Origin: Pedobacter riviphilus
GTDB taxonomy: Bacteria; Bacteroidota; Bacteroidia; Sphingobacteriales; Sphingobacteriaceae
Assembly (NCBI RefSeq): GCF_014692875.1
Contig: NZ_CP061171.1
Span: 4,154,001-4,218,000 of the forward strand
DNA: 64,000 bases
Reading direction: 5' to 3'
Part shown: one piece after another, positions 1 to 10,042 of the stretch
Layout: each line of letters starts with the position of its first letter
Numbering within the stretch: the first letter of the stretch is position 1
Notes under the pieces: generated by a model
The model's database searches: none
What the model was told of the DNA's origin: nothing
What the model saw: only the letters and a program-made list of their open reading frames with translations
Made by a program: the position numbers and the translations under genes

Positions 1-1097
1 TTTTTCTGAATCAACAATGCTGCAACTCTATTTAAAGAAGCATAAGATTTAGAACGGATAGTTGCTTTACCTAAATCGAATTCTAAGTTTTTAATCGCTT
101 CGTTAACAACTTTACGATCCTCTTCTGTTACGATTACTTTTTCTACAACTTTTTCAGGAGTTTTTAATGGACAACCAGAACCATCAACAACAGTACCTGC
201 TGGTGTATCAGGGCATTTATCTAATTTATCTGCAACACCATCACCATCTGAATCTTTTAAGATATCATTTAATTCTGAACGTAATTTTGCATTATCAGCT
301 TTTTGGGCATTTAATTCAGATTTTAAACCTTCTGCAGTTTGTTTTGCTTTTAAAGCTTCATCATAAGTTAAAGCTACCGGATTATGGAAAGCCAATTGTT
401 TTCCGCTACCTAAGGCAAACTCTAGACCAGCATAAGCATAGTTGTATTTATCGTTTCCATTTCTGTAATAACCATCTAAATTATCACCATCAACAAAATT
501 GATGGTCCAACCTAAATCGAAATTAACCGCATCAGAAATTTTAAATTTTGCACCTAAACCTACAGGAATAATTAATTCGTGGATGTTATCGTCACCACTA
601 AATTTTGAGGTTCCTGCTGCTGTAGTAATAGTCGGTTTATAGGCCGCAATACCTGCTCCGGCAGAAGCATAAAGCTGCAAAGTATTCTCTTTTTTAAACA
701 TATCAATGTTGAACATGTTTACCACGGCATTTAAACTTCCTGAATAAGACAAATCTGTATCGAAGGATTTTACAGGAGAGTTATTTACCAAACCACTTTT
801 ATAAGGTTCGGTATTATCTCCTTTTAATTTACCACGAACTCCATCTAAACGAAGAGAGAAATAAGGTGTAAATTGTTTTTTAATGTAAAGACCGTAACCT
901 AAACTTGATTTGTTATTACTGAAATCATTTTTTCCACCCAATGGAGACAGTGGAGTAAGTACACCGGCGTTTACACCGATAGACCATGTTCTTAATGTTG
1001 TTGATGAAGTTGCCGTGCTTTCCTGAGCTGAAGCAACCGACCCGATGAGTAAACCAGCGAGTGCAACTGGGAGTGTTTTAAATAGCTGTAATTTCAT
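1..1097 (-). CDS. OmpA-family outer membrane protein, C-terminus beyond window
   Basis: The frame is open from an ATG at 1097 to the window edge, so the 3' end is missing. The protein starts MKLQLFKTLPVALAGLLIGS and has a signal peptide ending near SVASAQ. About 200 residues of beta-barrel-like sequence follow, with alternating aromatic and glycine-rich strands. A short coiled stretch (KAKQTAEGLKSELNAQ) and a calcium-binding thrombospondin type 3 repeat (DSDGDGVADKLDKCPDTPAG) come next. The start of an OmpA C-terminal peptidoglycan-binding domain (LEFDLGKATIRSKSYASL) is then cut by the edge. This order of barrel, TSP3 repeat and OmpA domain is the usual Bacteroidota OmpA layout. It probably anchors the outer membrane to peptidoglycan. 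Confidence 0.9.
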   Translation of the reverse strand, partial: MKLQLFKTLPVALAGLLIGSVASAQESTATSSTTLRTWSIGVNAGVLTPLSPLGGKNDFSNNKSSLGYGLYIKKQFTPYFSLRLDGVRGKLKGDNTEPYKSGLVNNSPVKSFDTDLSYSGSLNAVVNMFNIDMFKKENTLQLYASAGAGIAAYKPTITTAAGTSKFSGDDNIHELIIPVGLGAKFKISDAVNFDLGWTINFVDGDNLDGYYRNGNDKYNYAYAGLEFALGSGKQLAFHNPVALTYDEALKAKQTAEGLKSELNAQKADNAKLRSELNDILKDSDGDGVADKLDKCPDTPAGTVVDGSGCPLKTPEKVVEKVIVTEEDRKVVNEAIKNLEFDLGKATIRSKSYASLNRVAALLIQK

Positions 1098-1244
1098 AAA
1101 TTTTCTATTAACGTTGAATAAGCGTTTTCCAAGTATTACAATAGCCATACCAAAAATACAGGCTTGTAAAAATACTTATCAACTTTTCAACACTAATACC
1201 TAACGTAATACATCAGACAAACTAAAAAATACGTTAGAACATAA

Positions 1245-1430
1245 TGGGCGCATCTCTTTCAATCCGTTTAAGCTAATTCTTCCAAAATCAGATTTTTAAG
1301 TTTGGGCTTCAATATACTTTTTCATGTTAATATTTGTGAATGAAAAAATTGTCAGTATTGCTCTTTAAAATAGGTCAATGCCAACTTATCAGGTGGATAA
1401 GCTCTTCTTGCGAATCATGGAAAAAGCCCC
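1245..1430 (-). pseudogene. decayed duplicate of the 3' end of the GAF-domain gene at 3309-5645
   Basis: Read on the minus strand, this gene-free stretch contains PDKLALTYFKEQY, a stop, then QFFHSQ. A frame change leads to LILEELA and, in another frame, LNGLKEMR. These line up in order with the last 60 or so residues of the intact neighbour (PDKLALIYFNKRDIDDYF, LDLEDLQ and LSGLKALR). The copy has stops and frame changes and no start, so it is a dead fragment of a tandem duplication. The rest of the 1098-1482 gap shows no gene. Confidence 0.75.
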
Positions 1431-1482
1431 ATTTTGGATCATTCATTTCATAAAGTTATAAATACATCTGCCAGATATTCTA

Positions 1483-3192
1483 CTATTTAATATCGCCGGC
1501 AAATTTCCATCGGGTGCCGAAATTTTCGGGCAATATTTGGTTGGTTAACAAAGCTCTTACCATTTCTACTGGCATGTTGTTTTCGTGTAATATACGATCG
1601 TGAAACTGAATATTAGTCATCTTGCCGCTTTCTACCAGCTCTTTGTGCAATGCTCTAAACTGCAATCCACCCAACATGTACCCGATTTGATACAATGGGC
1701 CATAACCTCCAGTAAACGATCTACGTACCTCAGCTTCTGCATTAGCACGTTCAAATCCCACACGGTCTACTAAAAAGTCTATACACTGCTTGGGCGTCCA
1801 ATTCCCCAAATGGTAGTTCATTGAAAAAATAATACGTGCACAGCGGTGCATACGCCAAAAAAGCATACCAATTTTATCTTCCGGAGATTTCGCGAAGTTC
1901 TGGTCCCACAACAGCATCTCCCAGTACAACGACCAACCTTCCGTCCAGAAAGGTGTACCAAATACTTTGCGGTAAGGTTTGTATCGGCTTTGCATAAAAT
2001 ATTGAAGGTTGTGTCCGGGAATAAGCTCATGAAAAACTACAGCTCTAGAAAAATGCCTGTTATTGCCGCGAAGGGTCATCATTTTGGCCTCCTCCGTCAT
2101 GTCTTCTGTTGGATAGGCAATTAATACCGATTCACCACCCAGAAAAAACGGTGCAAACAATTGTTCCTGCGGGCTTAACATGCGCATACGCCAACCTTCT
2201 TTGGCCAGGGACGGAATAGCGATGAGTTTATTTTTCTCTACAAAATCTATGGCCTCATTGGCCAATTCATAAACCAGTTCGGGCTGTTTTCCCAATTCAG
2301 GATAATCGGTTTTAACCTTTTCCAATGCTTTTTTCCAATCGTTGCCAAAGCCCATTTGTTGCGAGGCTTTAAGCATTTCGGCATCACACCAGGCAAACTC
2401 CCTCATGGCAATAGCCTCAATCTGCTCAGGTGTATAGGCAATCATCTCATCATTTAAATTGCTCAGCAAAGCAGTTCTCCCAATCGGATTACCAATAATA
2501 CCACTCCCATCGTCTTTCGCATTTGAGGGTTTAGCTATTTTGCCCAGTACAGCAGCATAATCCTTTATTGCATCTACTACATCGGGGTAAACTGCTTTTG
2601 TGGCTTTGGTAAATTGCGGATCGTAGCCATCATAAAACTTATAGGCTTCAGTAAATACAGATAAGTACTGATTAGCAGTTTGTTGTGCCCAAGAAGCCTG
2701 TACCGGTGTAACAGCTAAATCTTTGTTTTCCACTGCCTTTGTGGTTTTCTGAATATTCGCTTTAAGCTGTTCGAATTGTTCTTGGGTAATTTTACCGTCT
2801 TGTTGTTGGCCAACTCTGCGCTTCGCCTCAAAATCTAATAATGTTTTGGCAAAAGGCAACATAAAAATACAGCTTTTAAATTCGGCGTATTGCTGTTGTA
2901 AACTTGCTGAATCTGACCGGATATCGCGTTTAAGCAAAATATAATCTACCCTTTCATTTACAGTTAGCTTGTTAAAAGTCAAATCCTTTAATTGTTTTTG
3001 CCAGTCTGTATAAAATCGTTCCATCCGTTTAAAATATTCCTCAGATCGCTTGAGTGCATATTTTCGGTTAAGCATGGTCTCGTCTGATTGGTATTGATTA
3101 ATCAGCGGACTCACGAGGCTGGCTTCATTAGTTTGAGCGTGTAATTGTACTGTAACTGTTAGCAACAAAAACAGATAAAATAGTTTGCGCAT
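1483..3192 (-). CDS. DUF885 family zinc-peptidase-like protein
   Basis: The start is set at the ATG at 3192, because an upstream TTG would add 11 residues before a clean signal peptide (MRKLFYLFLLLTVTVQLHAQ). The mature protein is exported to the periplasm or beyond. Near residue 390 it carries HELIPGH, the HExxPGH-type metal site typical of DUF885 proteins, and downstream acidic residues (TEGWSLYWEM) could complete the site. The length of about 569 residues fits the family. DUF885 proteins are thought to be peptidases; the substrate cannot be told from sequence. The gene stands alone, with 100 bases separating it from the next. Confidence 0.88.
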   Translation of the reverse strand: MRKLFYLFLLLTVTVQLHAQTNEASLVSPLINQYQSDETMLNRKYALKRSEEYFKRMERFYTDWQKQLKDLTFNKLTVNERVDYILLKRDIRSDSASLQQQYAEFKSCIFMLPFAKTLLDFEAKRRVGQQQDGKITQEQFEQLKANIQKTTKAVENKDLAVTPVQASWAQQTANQYLSVFTEAYKFYDGYDPQFTKATKAVYPDVVDAIKDYAAVLGKIAKPSNAKDDGSGIIGNPIGRTALLSNLNDEMIAYTPEQIEAIAMREFAWCDAEMLKASQQMGFGNDWKKALEKVKTDYPELGKQPELVYELANEAIDFVEKNKLIAIPSLAKEGWRMRMLSPQEQLFAPFFLGGESVLIAYPTEDMTEEAKMMTLRGNNRHFSRAVVFHELIPGHNLQYFMQSRYKPYRKVFGTPFWTEGWSLYWEMLLWDQNFAKSPEDKIGMLFWRMHRCARIIFSMNYHLGNWTPKQCIDFLVDRVGFERANAEAEVRRSFTGGYGPLYQIGYMLGGLQFRALHKELVESGKMTNIQFHDRILHENNMPVEMVRALLTNQILPENFGTRWKFAGDIK

Positions 3193-3308
3193 AGCGATTG
3201 GGGCATTTTGAATTAGTTGATGCAATATAGCTAACCATTAAGTATTTGCTGTAGGGTACCTGTGTAACTTATTGAAGATATTAGATTAAAGGTAGCCTAA
3301 TTAAACAT

Positions 3309-5645
3309 TTATAAAATAGTTAAGCGCAATGCCTTTAATCCGCTTAGCCCCTGTAAATCTTCCAAATCAAGATCCTCGGTTTCTGGCTTCAACACCCCTG
3401 TTTCCTGCAAATATTTTACAAATGGAAAGTAATCGTCAATATCTCTTTTATTGAAATAGATTAATGCCAGTTTATCGGGCTGGGTAAGGCGCTCCTGCGA
3501 GTTACGAATGAGTATCTTATCGATTCTTTTTTTGATCATCTGATACCTGATATTGTAAGCTCCTTCTACATCGAACTTTCGCTCATCGATCCTAAAGCTA
3601 ATGTCTATTGGATGGTTGTGAATAAAGATAAGTTGTGTAGTGGCCAGCTTAACGGTCAAATCGGGCTGGAGTTGCTGAACCATTTTGGCAATCTCAGCCA
3701 TTGACGACAGTTGCCATAACCTTAAGTTTTTAAGATGGAAGTGATTAAAAATCCGATCGGGCGCAATAGACTGCCCAATATAAATATCGTACTCAACACC
3801 ATCCGTTCTGAACTTCTCAAAATAGCAGGGATAAGAATCTTGTAGTTTTTCGCGTTCGGTTTCAAAATAATTGTTAATGGCAGTATTAATTAGCTGCATG
3901 GATGTTTCCAAAGCCTGGCGATGCTTATATACCTCGCCATAAGGTGCTGAAATGCGGTCGAGATATTTATTGATTATCTTTTGAGTATTAGGGTGCGATT
4001 GGGAAATGAGCCTTAGGTAATCACTGGTTTCTTCTTTAAGGAAAATATTGAGGCTGTTTTCATCAGTTGTATTTAGTTCGTCGCCCTGTAAAATATCACT
4101 CCATTTATTGCAGTTAAAAATAATTTCTGCCAACAATGCATCGCTATAAGTTTTGCCCAGCTCTTCTAGCGTTTCACGAAACAGGCTTAGGTGAAAGCTT
4201 AAATCGGCTTTACTGGCTACATTGCGTTCTGCAGTAGAATTTCTAATATCTATTGCGCCATAAAAAGGGTAAACATCTGCAAAACTTATATCCTCATTAC
4301 GCTGTGGCAAATTCTTTTTCTTATTGTAAAGATGATGCCAGGCTGCTTCATTAAACTTCCATTGTACCGCTGGTTGGATAGAGGTATATTTTTCTTTAAT
4401 GATATTTTCGATCTCGAGATTAAACTCATCTATATATACTTGTAAGAGTTGAGCAATAGGTGCTAAAACAGGCTCCAATAAGGTAATTTTCTTTTCATCG
4501 AAAGTTTCGCCAACCCAGGTATGCATGCCCAATACGCCAACTAAAATCTGGTTATGAAATACTGGTATAAGCGCCATCGATTTTACGTTTAGCTCCCTAA
4601 ATCTGTCTAACCAGGGAAACATTTCTTTACTTTCTGCCCAAATATCGGGCGAGTAAAAAGAATTAGGGTTCGCGGCATAACCTTCGGCAATCTGCTGAAA
4701 GGCTTCGGGGCTCAAGGTTTCTTCGCCCCACACCGAAAACAGTAGGCCACTGCCTCCTTTTACATAGCCATAAACCATTTTGTTGTTTACCCTTACGAAA
4801 GGGAAAAGATCGAATTGGATATTGGCATTTTGCACCAGCACTTTTAACGATTGTATCACTTCTCCATAAGCGACACTCTCGCTGCCTGGTATGCGGCTCA
4901 ACCTTACATTTTTAATATTTTCTACTGCCTGTTTTGCGGTAACATCAGTAATGGTAAGCACAGAAATACCGTTGAGCTCAAAAAGCGACAATGGCAGCAC
5001 CTGTTGAAGTTTATCCAATCCAGATTCTTCATTCAAATATTGTTGTAACTCGCGGTAGCTAAGATCTGGTAACGGCTGTTTCACCTTAACTTCGATGAAA
5101 CTGGCATTTACTCCAATATGGAAATAACCCGGCAAACCAGTATCTGCATTGATACCCGAATGGTATTTTTCTTTTAAAGGTGAGTGGAACGCATATAATT
5201 CGTTAAGAATGAAGGAATAGATAAAATAAAGGTGATCATGTTCACGTTGTTTCAACGTTTTTGAACCAACAAAACTGTTCTGGTCTTTTTCTTCGTGCTC
5301 GAGCAGCTCGTACATCAGCTCCGTTCCATAAAAAGTAATGGGCTGCATTGGTGCACAAAGCCCCCAAGCCTGATGCTCTTCTGTCAACAGCGCAGGCGAA
5401 AGACAGGCATACATATGTTCCAACAGTAACTCGTGCTGATAAATATCATCTATAGCGATAGCCTGGTCATCAATTCCCTGTTTTTTAAATTCTTTTAAGG
5501 CATTCCTATAAAGAATAGATTTTACAGTCTGTTCTTCTTTAATTTTTCGCTGCAGGTATTTGATAAAAGGACCAAAAGAGATTGCTGAATTTACCTTTGG
5601 TAAATCTGGATAATTTTGGGCAAGATTAAATATGCGCTTCTCCAT
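3309..5645 (-). CDS. GAF-domain protein of unknown function
   Basis: This 778-residue soluble protein has no signal peptide or membrane segment. Residues of about 265-405 look like a GAF sensor domain (KSMALIPVFHNQILVGVLGMH, with first and last residues approximate). Around residue 455 there is DVYPFYGAIDIRNSTAERN, which loosely recalls the strand and metal-binding loop of cyclase-type domains but lacks enough context to claim activity. The N-terminal 260 residues and C-terminal 250 residues are not recognised. A degenerate second copy of its 3' end lies downstream at 1245-1430, so it was once part of a tandem pair. A signalling role is inference from the GAF-like region only. Confidence 0.7.
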   Translation of the reverse strand: MEKRIFNLAQNYPDLPKVNSAISFGPFIKYLQRKIKEEQTVKSILYRNALKEFKKQGIDDQAIAIDDIYQHELLLEHMYACLSPALLTEEHQAWGLCAPMQPITFYGTELMYELLEHEEKDQNSFVGSKTLKQREHDHLYFIYSFILNELYAFHSPLKEKYHSGINADTGLPGYFHIGVNASFIEVKVKQPLPDLSYRELQQYLNEESGLDKLQQVLPLSLFELNGISVLTITDVTAKQAVENIKNVRLSRIPGSESVAYGEVIQSLKVLVQNANIQFDLFPFVRVNNKMVYGYVKGGSGLLFSVWGEETLSPEAFQQIAEGYAANPNSFYSPDIWAESKEMFPWLDRFRELNVKSMALIPVFHNQILVGVLGMHTWVGETFDEKKITLLEPVLAPIAQLLQVYIDEFNLEIENIIKEKYTSIQPAVQWKFNEAAWHHLYNKKKNLPQRNEDISFADVYPFYGAIDIRNSTAERNVASKADLSFHLSLFRETLEELGKTYSDALLAEIIFNCNKWSDILQGDELNTTDENSLNIFLKEETSDYLRLISQSHPNTQKIINKYLDRISAPYGEVYKHRQALETSMQLINTAINNYFETEREKLQDSYPCYFEKFRTDGVEYDIYIGQSIAPDRIFNHFHLKNLRLWQLSSMAEIAKMVQQLQPDLTVKLATTQLIFIHNHPIDISFRIDERKFDVEGAYNIRYQMIKKRIDKILIRNSQERLTQPDKLALIYFNKRDIDDYFPFVKYLQETGVLKPETEDLDLEDLQGLSGLKALRLTIL

Positions 5646-5728
5646 CTCTTTAAACTTTGAATTAGAAAAACTAATTGAATGGCAAAAGATTGACTACTGC
5701 TAAGATAAAAAAATAGATTGAGAAGTTG

Positions 5729-7450
5729 CTACCAGCCGATGGCCTTATCATCTCCCCTAGGATCGGCGCCCCCCTGATAATTGCCCCACTTGGTTTTTAA
5801 GATGGCATCTACCCGGCCAATTGGGCCTCTAGGCACGATTTTATAGCCTTTTGCTTTTAATTTTTCTATTGTTAAACTATCGATGGCATCTTTTTCTACA
5901 TACACCTCATCTGGTAACCATTGGTGATGAAACTTTTTAGCAGCTACAGCCGATTGCATAGACATATCGAAATCGATTACATTAATAATAGTTTGAAATA
6001 CAGATGTAATGATGGTTGAGCCGCCCGGTGTACCTACCACCATAAATAATTTTCCATCTTTCTCTACAATACTCGGTGTCATAGAGCTTAACATTCGTTT
6101 ATTGGGTGCAATGGCATTGGCTTCGCCACCAACTAAGCCATACATATTGGGCGCTCCAGGTTTAACAGAAAAGTCATCCATTTCGTTGTTCAACAGAAAT
6201 CCAGCTCCTTTCACTGCAACTAACGATCCGTAAGAACCATTTAAAGTAGTAGTAATTGAAACGGCATTCCCATCGCGGTCTACAATAGAGAAATGTGTGG
6301 TTTCTTCGTGCTCTGCTCCTTTTATTTCGCCGGCCAAAACAGCGCTACTTGGTGTTGCTGCTGCCCAGCTAAAGTTTGCCATGCGGTTTTTGTTATAATC
6401 GGCATTCAACAGCTGTTGTTGTGGAACAGCATAAAAATCAGGGTCGCCTAAATGTGTTGCCCGGTCGGCATACACTCTTCTTTCGGCTTCTACAATTACC
6501 TGAACTGTAGAATCTGCATTATGTCCCCATTTTTTTAAAGGATAAGGCGCTACAGATTGGAGCAATTGGATCAGGGCAATACCTCCACTCGAAGTAGGTG
6601 GCATGGTAATAATTTTGTAGCCCCTATAGTTACCTGTTATGGGTTTACGCCAGGTTGCGTGGTAATTTTTTAAATCTGCTCTTGTAATGAGTCCTTTGCC
6701 CCGCTGCATTTCGGCCACCAGCGAATCGGCTACGGCGCCTTCATAAAAACCTGCCCTACCTTTTTCCTGTATTAGTTTTAACGTATTGGCCAACTCTTTT
6801 TGAACAAGCACATCATTTTCCTGCCAGGTGCTTTCCAAATTTACAAAAGCAGTTCCACCAGGGTTAAATTCCATAAATTTACGATGCAAACTATTCAACT
6901 CCCCAGCTTGTCGCTTGGTGATCTTGAAACCGTTTTGAGCGAGGTTTATCGCTGGTTGCAATACCTGTGCCCAGGAAAGCTTTCCATATTTTTTGTGAGC
7001 CTCTACCATGCCATCTACTGATCCTGGCACGCCTGCAGCTAAATGGCCATAAAGGCTTTTATCAACAATTGGATTGCCAACAGCATCCAGATACATATCT
7101 CTGCTGGCTGCCGCAGCTGCTTTTTCTCTAAAATCTAAGGCATTTATTTCGCCGTTTGTACCACGATATACCATAAAACCACCCCCACCAATGTTCCCCG
7201 CGTTAGGGTAAACTACGGCAAGCGCAAACTGAACCGCAACAGCAGCATCAACGGCATTCCCCCCCTTTTTTAAAATATCTATTCCTACTTGCGACGCTTC
7301 TGGATGGGCAGAAACCACCATCCCATTTTTATATTCGCCACTGTTGTTTTTACCCAATTGTCCGGTTACGCAACCAGCCAATAACAGTACAACACTTAAG
7401 TATATTAACGATTTTTTAAGGTTATTGAGGGGCTTTATAGTTTTCTGCAT
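5729..7450 (-). CDS. ggt: gamma-glutamyltransferase, lipoprotein
   Basis: It cleaves the gamma-glutamyl bond of glutathione and related compounds. The 573-residue precursor starts with a signal ending in a lipobox (LLLAGC), so it is probably lipid-anchored. The family pattern is clear: NAVDAAVAVQFALAVVYPN near the front, GGGGFMVY, and the autoprocessing and catalytic threonine in ETTHFSIVDRDGNAVS around residue 385, followed by PGGSTIITSVFQ. The start ATG lies inside the end of the upstream acyl-CoA synthetase frame (29-base overlap), which suggests coupled translation. The length is normal and the frame is intact. Confidence 0.95.
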   Translation of the reverse strand: MQKTIKPLNNLKKSLIYLSVVLLLAGCVTGQLGKNNSGEYKNGMVVSAHPEASQVGIDILKKGGNAVDAAVAVQFALAVVYPNAGNIGGGGFMVYRGTNGEINALDFREKAAAAASRDMYLDAVGNPIVDKSLYGHLAAGVPGSVDGMVEAHKKYGKLSWAQVLQPAINLAQNGFKITKRQAGELNSLHRKFMEFNPGGTAFVNLESTWQENDVLVQKELANTLKLIQEKGRAGFYEGAVADSLVAEMQRGKGLITRADLKNYHATWRKPITGNYRGYKIITMPPTSSGGIALIQLLQSVAPYPLKKWGHNADSTVQVIVEAERRVYADRATHLGDPDFYAVPQQQLLNADYNKNRMANFSWAAATPSSAVLAGEIKGAEHEETTHFSIVDRDGNAVSITTTLNGSYGSLVAVKGAGFLLNNEMDDFSVKPGAPNMYGLVGGEANAIAPNKRMLSSMTPSIVEKDGKLFMVVGTPGGSTIITSVFQTIINVIDFDMSMQSAVAAKKFHHQWLPDEVYVEKDAIDSLTIEKLKAKGYKIVPRGPIGRVDAILKTKWGNYQGGADPRGDDKAIGW

Positions 7451-9196
7451 CTTTATATATTTTTTCGATTACCTCGTTATTTTTTTCGGTTATCACTTTT
7501 CTTTTCAAACTTAATTTTGGGGTAAGCTCACCGCCATCTATGCTCAACTCTTTAGGTAACAATGCAAATCTTTTTACCTGTTCCCACTTACCAAAGCCCA
7601 CATTTGCAGCTTCGATAACCTCGTTGTATTTAGCGAGCACCTGTTCATTTTTAATAATCTCTTCGTTCGAGTTAAAAGTAATGCCTTTTCTGCCTGCCCA
7701 GGTTTTTAAGGTTTCGAAATTTGGAACAATCAGTGCAGACGGGAATTTCCTGTTCTCGCCCAAAACCATAATCTGTTCAATAAAAATCGATTCTTTATAT
7801 TTATTCTCGAGCATTTGTGGGGCAACGTATTTACCACCAGCAGTTTTAAACATTTCTTTTTTACGGTCGGTAATTCTTAAAAAGCGGCCATCAACCAATT
7901 CACCAATGTCTCCGGTATGAAACCACCCTTCTTTATCTACCGCCTCATCGGTTAAATCAGGTCGGTTATAATAACCTTTCATTACCTGATGTCCCGGGTT
8001 AAAACTTCGCCATCTGGTGCAATTTTAACTTCTACACCTTTAATTACCTCGCCAACAGTACCGAACATGGTTCCGCCAAAATGATTAACAGTAATTACCG
8101 GTGAGGTTTCTGTTAGTCCATATCCTTCAAAAACAGGCATACCCGCAGCCCAGAAAATTCTGGCCAAACGCGGATTTAGCGCTGCTCCTCCTGATACGAT
8201 CACTACAATTTCGCCGCCCAGCGCTTCCTGCCATTTTTTAAAAACCAGTTTACGGGCAATTCCGAGTTTGAAGTTATACCAGGCGCCCGCATTAATTGTA
8301 TATTTCTCAGCTAAAGCTACCGACCAGAAGAAAATACCTTTTTTAATTCCTGTTAATGCTTTTCCTTTCTCCATGATCTTATCGTACACTTTTTCGAGAA
8401 GCCTTGGAACGGTAGAAAACACATTGGGTTTTACATGCTGAATATCGGCTACAATGGTTTCCATACTTTCGGCATAATAAATTCCGGTATAATTAAACAG
8501 GTATAAATAAATAATCATCCGCTCGAAAATGTGCGAAAGCGGCAAAAAGCTTAAGCCTTTTTTAACACCTTCGGGTATTACCACAGCCGAGTTAACAAAA
8601 TTTGCAACCAGGTTATGATGCGTTAGCATTACACCTTTTGGCGTACCCGTAGTGCCAGATGTATAAATTAGGGTTAATATATCTTCGGGGGCAACTTTAG
8701 CACGATGTTCTTCCAAATCAATGTCTGTACTCGCTTTGCCTAATTCAATTAATGTATTCCAGTTTTCGGCTTCTGCAATTTCATTAAAACTGTAAATCTT
8801 AATGGCTGAATTAATTGCATCGGCACAAGGCTTAATTTTTTTATACAAATCTTCGTCGGCTACAAAAATAATGGCGATTTCTGCATCTTTCAGGATAAAC
8901 TGAATATCGTGTTCAGCTAAGGTTGGATATAAAGGAATCTGATAAGCGCCAATCTGGTTGGCCGCAAAATCGGCAATATTCCATTCAGGCCGGTTATGCG
9001 ACATTACAGCAACCCTGCCTCCTTTGCCTATGCCTTGTTTAATTAATCCACGGCTTAGGTTATCTACAGCGGCACAAAAATCGGCTGTACTATAATTTAT
9101 CCATTTTCCGTTAATTTTTCCGCTGATGAATTCTTGCTTAGGATTTTCGAGGCTGTATTTCAAAAGATCAAAAACCCGTTTAATTTCTGCCGCCAT
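7422..9196 (-). pseudogene. long-chain acyl-CoA synthetase, interrupted by a one-base frameshift
   Basis: The first frame (7982-9196) has the AMP-binding P-loop (LIYTSGTTGTPKGVMLTHHN) and GYGLTETSP. It ends early after GEVLTRDIR. The second frame (7422-7982) resumes exactly with MKGYYNRPDLTDEAV and carries GDIGEL and the C-terminal DRKKEMFKTAGGKYVAP hinge. Adding one G/C in the run at about 7993-7998 restores GEVLTRGHQVMKGYYN and a normal protein of 591 residues. It would activate long-chain fatty acids with ATP and CoA at the cytoplasmic membrane. The break is either a real mutation or a read error in a short G/C run. The downstream ggt start overlaps its end. Confidence 0.88.
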
Positions 9197-9450
9197 ATGA
9201 ATTGTATATTATTTGGTTAAGTTAAAAAATCAAACATAAAGATTAACATCTATATGCCTTTTTAATGAAAATAATACCACGTAGTTAATAAAACGCTGTA
9301 TTTACTTTCTGTAAAAAATATTTAAATAAACTTAGCAATTACAAAATTACTATGCAAGCATTGTTTTTTATCCTAACGGATTTTTACCAAAAAAACAGAA
9401 ACGGCATTAAAGTTGTTAAGCTGATAATTATTTTACAAAACATTTAAATT

Positions 9451-9915
9451 ATGAAAAAGTTATTTACAATTTTAGGATGCATTGCATTGTTTGCCCTTAC
9501 TACAACAACCGTTAAAGCTCAAAACTATAAAACCGGACTTGGTTTAGGTATTGACTTTGGAGATGGCGCTACATTGGTAGGTCCATCTATCAGACACCAC
9601 TTTAGCCCAAAAGCAGCTATTCAAGGCGATGTATTATTTGGCGGAAACTCTACTATTATCCAAGGCTTCCTTCAATACAATTCATCAATTCCAGGTGCCA
9701 GAGGTTTAGATTGGTATCTTGGTGGTGGTCCGTCAATCCAATTGTATGATGGAGGTTCTAACTTTTTCCTGGTTCCGATGGTTGGTTTGGATTATAAATT
9801 TAGCGGTGCGCCATTGGCTTTGGCTTTAGACTGGAGACCAAGAATTTATTTGGGCAGCAACGACAGCGATTTTAACGCTGGAAGATTCGGCCTAGGTTTT
9901 AGATATACCTTCTAG
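9451..9915 (+). CDS. small outer membrane beta-barrel protein
   Basis: It has a signal peptide ending in TTVKAQ, then about 130 residues of short alternating strands with GLGLGIDFGDGATLVGPSIR near the front and a terminal RFGLGFRYTF. That ending, with an aromatic last residue, is the usual outer membrane beta-signal. The size suggests an eight-stranded barrel. No specific function is visible. It is divergent from the acyl-CoA synthetase and is followed at once by a strong bidirectional hairpin. Confidence 0.75.
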   Translation: MKKLFTILGCIALFALTTTTVKAQNYKTGLGLGIDFGDGATLVGPSIRHHFSPKAAIQGDVLFGGNSTIIQGFLQYNSSIPGARGLDWYLGGGPSIQLYDGGSNFFLVPMVGLDYKFSGAPLALALDWRPRIYLGSNDSDFNAGRFGLGFRYTF

Positions 9916-9960
9916 ACAAAGCGTATGGCGCTCGGCGCGAAGCGTAAACTTAAAAAACAT

Positions 9961-9999
9961 AAAAAAATCCCATAAGATTAATCTTATGGGATTTTTTTA
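9961..9999. terminator. bidirectional intrinsic terminator
   Basis: There is a perfect palindrome with arms TCCCATAAGATT and AATCTTATGGGA, flanked by an A7 run on one side and a T7 run on the other. It lies between convergent genes, so it can stop transcription from both. Confidence 0.9.
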
Positions 10000-10042
10000 T
10001 ATAAACAGGTTCTAATTATAATTTAATATTTTAATTAGTATA

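Noticed and set aside
167..502. 111-codon plus-strand frame rich in His, Leu and Gln
   Set aside because: It is antisense to the OmpA-family gene, which has a clear signal peptide and domains in the other strand.
7422..7982. Separate small acyl-CoA synthetase gene starting at 7982
   Set aside because: It lacks the AMP-binding core and continues exactly where the upstream frame breaks, so it is the tail of one gene.
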